A DNA stretch of 32,718 nucleotides from assembly GCA_902386255.1 (NCBI GenBank), contig CABMII010000121.1, forward strand, positions 1-32,718. Reading direction: 5' to 3'. The notes under the pieces were generated by a model. The model did no database searches. It had not been told where the DNA came from and saw nothing but the letters and a program-made list of their open reading frames with translations. Both the position numbers and the translations under genes were made by a program. This DNA comes from an uncultured archaeon. Lineage in GTDB: Archaea > Halobacteriota > Methanosarcinia > Methanosarcinales > Methanoperedenaceae. Shown piece after piece: positions 31,076 to 32,718 of this stretch (the first letter of the stretch is position 1; each line of letters starts with the position of its first letter).

Positions 31076-31618
31076 GTGGTCAAAATCAAGAACAAGCGGA
31101 AGCTAAAAGTTTATTTGAAGGATTATGATTCAGGAAGTATTTCTCAGGATTTGGCAGCCAAGTATCTCGGTATTACACCCAGATGGTTCAGACATATCTA
31201 CAAAATATACAAATCAACCGGATCCATTCCTGCGATTGGCGTCAACCTGGGACGGCCAAAGAAGGAAGTTCCTGAAGAATGGAAGGGAATTGTCAAGCAG
31301 GAATATGAAAAATTCAGACAAAATGCATTGTATCAGGAAAAAACGATTTTTGCAGAATGCAAGATAAGAATACCTCACAATACAATACACAAAATTATGC
31401 TTGAATTCGGATTTGCTAAGGAACAAGAGAGCAAGCAAAAACGAAGGAAGCCCTGGATAAGATACGAAAGGAAGCATTCACTATCAGCAGTTCATATTGA
31501 TTGGCACGAGAGCAAGGTCAATGGAAAACAACTGTGCACTATTTTAGATGATGCCTCCAGAAAAGTGCTGCAGGGTTTCTTTCATTTCATCCGCACTCAA
31601 TTCCTTTTCAGTTTCTAA
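31076..31618 (+). pseudogene. Truncated DDE transposase/integrase (rve type)
   Basis: The N-terminal HTH domain (YDSGSISQDLAAKYLGITPRWF, key residues S, L, G, I) and linker are followed by the beginning of the catalytic core: HSLSAVHIDWHESKVNG (first Asp in HIDW) and CTILDDASRK (second Asp in LDDAS). The homology stops at about 31570, and the frame then reads into the antisense of the AbiE-like toxin gene until 31618. The catalytic Glu region is missing, so it cannot transpose. The GTG at 31076 is the likely start; no terminal repeats were recognised. Confidence 0.82.
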
Positions 31619-31918
31619 ATGAAACTCCTTTAGGTACCTGAATCCGACAGGGACGAAGCCAAGTTCTTCCTCAATAATTCGAAGAGATTTGGCAAACGTG
31701 GATTCACGCATATCTTTTTCGCTCCAACCTTTCTCAAAATGAAATCCCAGGTCAATGTCTCTTGATCCAATGTAATTTCGACCGGTTGTTTTCTTAAAGT
31801 TTTTATTGACATGGTGGTAAACCGCCCATCCACCTATTAAGCAAATTGGTTCTTCGAGTCTGCTAACCACTGTTCTAAGATATCTATAAGAAATTTCTAT
31901 CTCATGCGGTTCATACAT
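31544..31918 (-). CDS. AbiEii-like nucleotidyltransferase toxin, C-terminally truncated
   Basis: A 124-aa protein with the nucleotidyltransferase fold start: CLIGGWAVYHHVNKNF (the GG motif) and YIGSRDIDLGFHFE (the DxD metal-binding pair). These are typical of AbiEii/type IV toxin enzymes of 250-300 aa, so over half is missing. The end of the frame (about 31544-31570) is made of transposase DNA, so the insertion and deletion cut the gene. Its start overlaps the antitoxin-like gene by eight bases. It is likely inactive. Confidence 0.72.
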   Translation of the reverse strand: MYEPHEIEISYRYLRTVVSRLEEPICLIGGWAVYHHVNKNFKKTTGRNYIGSRDIDLGFHFEKGWSEKDMRESTFAKSLRIIEEELGFVPVGFRYLKEFHLETEKELSADEMKETLQHFSGGII

Positions 31919-32492
31919 TTTTCATAACCTTCTCGATAAGCAATTCCGCAGCCTCAACACATACGCCTCCCTCAATCATCAGATCAATGATCAACTGAGG
32001 GGTTGAAACTATTTTTAAACCATCCTTCTCAAAGGACTTATAAAAAACATGCTCTTCAGCAAGCAATAGCCGCAAATTTCCTTTGCCTACCAGTCCCTTC
32101 TTTGAGATAATATCGTGCCACTGTTTCCAATCGCCCTCTTTTATATAGACATCGATTCTGCTTGGAAACAGGTAATTCTGGATGAGATTTTCTGCCTGGT
32201 ATGTGGTTAATGCGTAAGGTAATTTACTATTTTTAAGAAGTTTCAAAGGCTCTTTGACCATGTACTCCCTGTATTTGTGCTTGATATAAACTGACTGCCA
32301 GTAGCGTAACAGGGCAGGGAAATCCAGTACTGTTGTGCCTTTTACCAGTCCCATCTCTTCCAGTTTTAAGAAAAACTCCCTTACCCATGGATAAGTGGCT
32401 CCAGCCTGCCTGGCAATCCCATATTTACTCATATCCTCGGAAAGATTATTTGCGAGAACTCTGAGTATTCTATCTCTTACTTTTCCGCGCAT
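31911..32492 (-). CDS. AbiEi-like antitoxin/transcriptional regulator
   Basis: A 193-aa protein with an N-terminal winged-helix domain (DMSKYGIARQAGATYPWVRE, then FFLKLEEMGLVKG) and a C-terminal domain of the AbiEi type (LPYALTTYQAENLIQNYLFP, DVYIKEG, VSTPQLIIDLMIEGG). In type IV toxin-antitoxin systems, such proteins repress the operon and counter the nucleotidyltransferase. It is still intact, whereas its partner is truncated. A CTATATAG-type promoter element lies at 32528-32535. Confidence 0.72.
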   Translation of the reverse strand: MRGKVRDRILRVLANNLSEDMSKYGIARQAGATYPWVREFFLKLEEMGLVKGTTVLDFPALLRYWQSVYIKHKYREYMVKEPLKLLKNSKLPYALTTYQAENLIQNYLFPSRIDVYIKEGDWKQWHDIISKKGLVGKGNLRLLLAEEHVFYKSFEKDGLKIVSTPQLIIDLMIEGGVCVEAAELLIEKVMKNV

Positions 32493-32718
32493 AATTATGA
32501 ATGTAACATTATGTACTTATTAGTTTAACTATATAGGTAATTCAAGGTATTTATATAGCTTACATTCATATCGGGATGAAATCTTTTGCCATAAAACCGG
32601 AGTTTATAAGAAATCATCAAAATCAAATAGCAGCGCTAAGTAAACTGTGGGTCTAACAAAATCTTTATTCAGTTGGGAATGAATGTTCCAAGCTGAAGTT
32701 TGCCAAAAATTTCCGCCG
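32493..32718. other. Region upstream of the AbiEi-like gene
   Basis: 226 bases to the window edge. It holds CTATATAGG and TTATATAGC promoter-like elements near 32528-32560; no reading frame or repeat that I can support was seen in the rest. Confidence 0.4.

Noticed and set aside
1-32718. tRNA, rRNA or replication origin
   Set aside because: No cloverleaf, rRNA-like stretch or origin repeats were recognised by eye.

Overview
The window looks like a chromosomal segment of a mesophilic archaeon, most likely of the Methanosarcinales / Ca. Methanoperedens type. The reasons are archaeal type III (prepilin) signal peptides, an archaeal A24 prepilin peptidase, AbrB-PhoU fusion proteins, TraB-family membrane proteins, BRE/TATA-like AT-rich promoters and moderate GC. 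The placement is an inference; no rRNA or tRNA gene was seen.

Bases 1-22300 read as a phosphate/polyphosphate island built around a type IV pilus. On the left (minus strand) are an unknown 165-aa protein, polyphosphate kinase PPK1 and a CHAD-domain (polyphosphate-binding) protein in one overlapping operon. Then come a TraB-family protein, a frameshifted ArsR-type regulator, a truncated REC/PAS sensor, and a small operon ending in an archaeal prepilin peptidase. Next are two phosphate-binding (PstS-like) proteins whose N-termini are type IV prepilin signals instead of Sec signals (starts near 8701 and 13109), with a PPK2-type polyphosphate:nucleotide kinase between them. An exported glycoprotein-like protein, an AbrB-PhoU regulator, a three-gene pilus motor/platform operon (ATPase plus split TadB/TadC), an AAA+ ATPase, a PKD-bearing pilin and a second AbrB-PhoU protein follow. 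No pstCAB permease genes lie in the window. The suggested logic is that phosphate is captured by PstS-like domains mounted on or anchored by pilins, stored as polyphosphate by PPK1/CHAD, and drawn on by PPK2, under PhoU-type regulation.

Between the first pstS-pilin gene and ppk2 (8830-9735) lies a non-coding tandem array with a period near 220 bp. Each unit has a palindromic promoter/operator, conserved hairpins and a Shine-Dalgarno-preceded mini-ORF whose start codon sits in a stem. The last palindrome is the pstS promoter itself. This array is the most unusual feature of the window. Related AT-rich palindromes stand before most genes of the island.

Bases 22300-25950 are more degraded and accessory: a small AbrB-like protein divergent from a Cas4-like Fe-S nuclease, a major-facilitator pseudogene with a stop and a 71-bp duplication, and the 3' remnant of a tatA gene. 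Bases 25900-29520 hold a cobalt/nickel ECF transport locus (DtxR-like regulator, CbiQ, CbiO, then CbiM, CbiN-like) with the same 17-bp dyad at both promoters, followed by an intact tatA. The right end has a second TraB paralogue, a truncated transposase, and an AbiE-like toxin-antitoxin pair whose toxin is cut by the transposase fragment.
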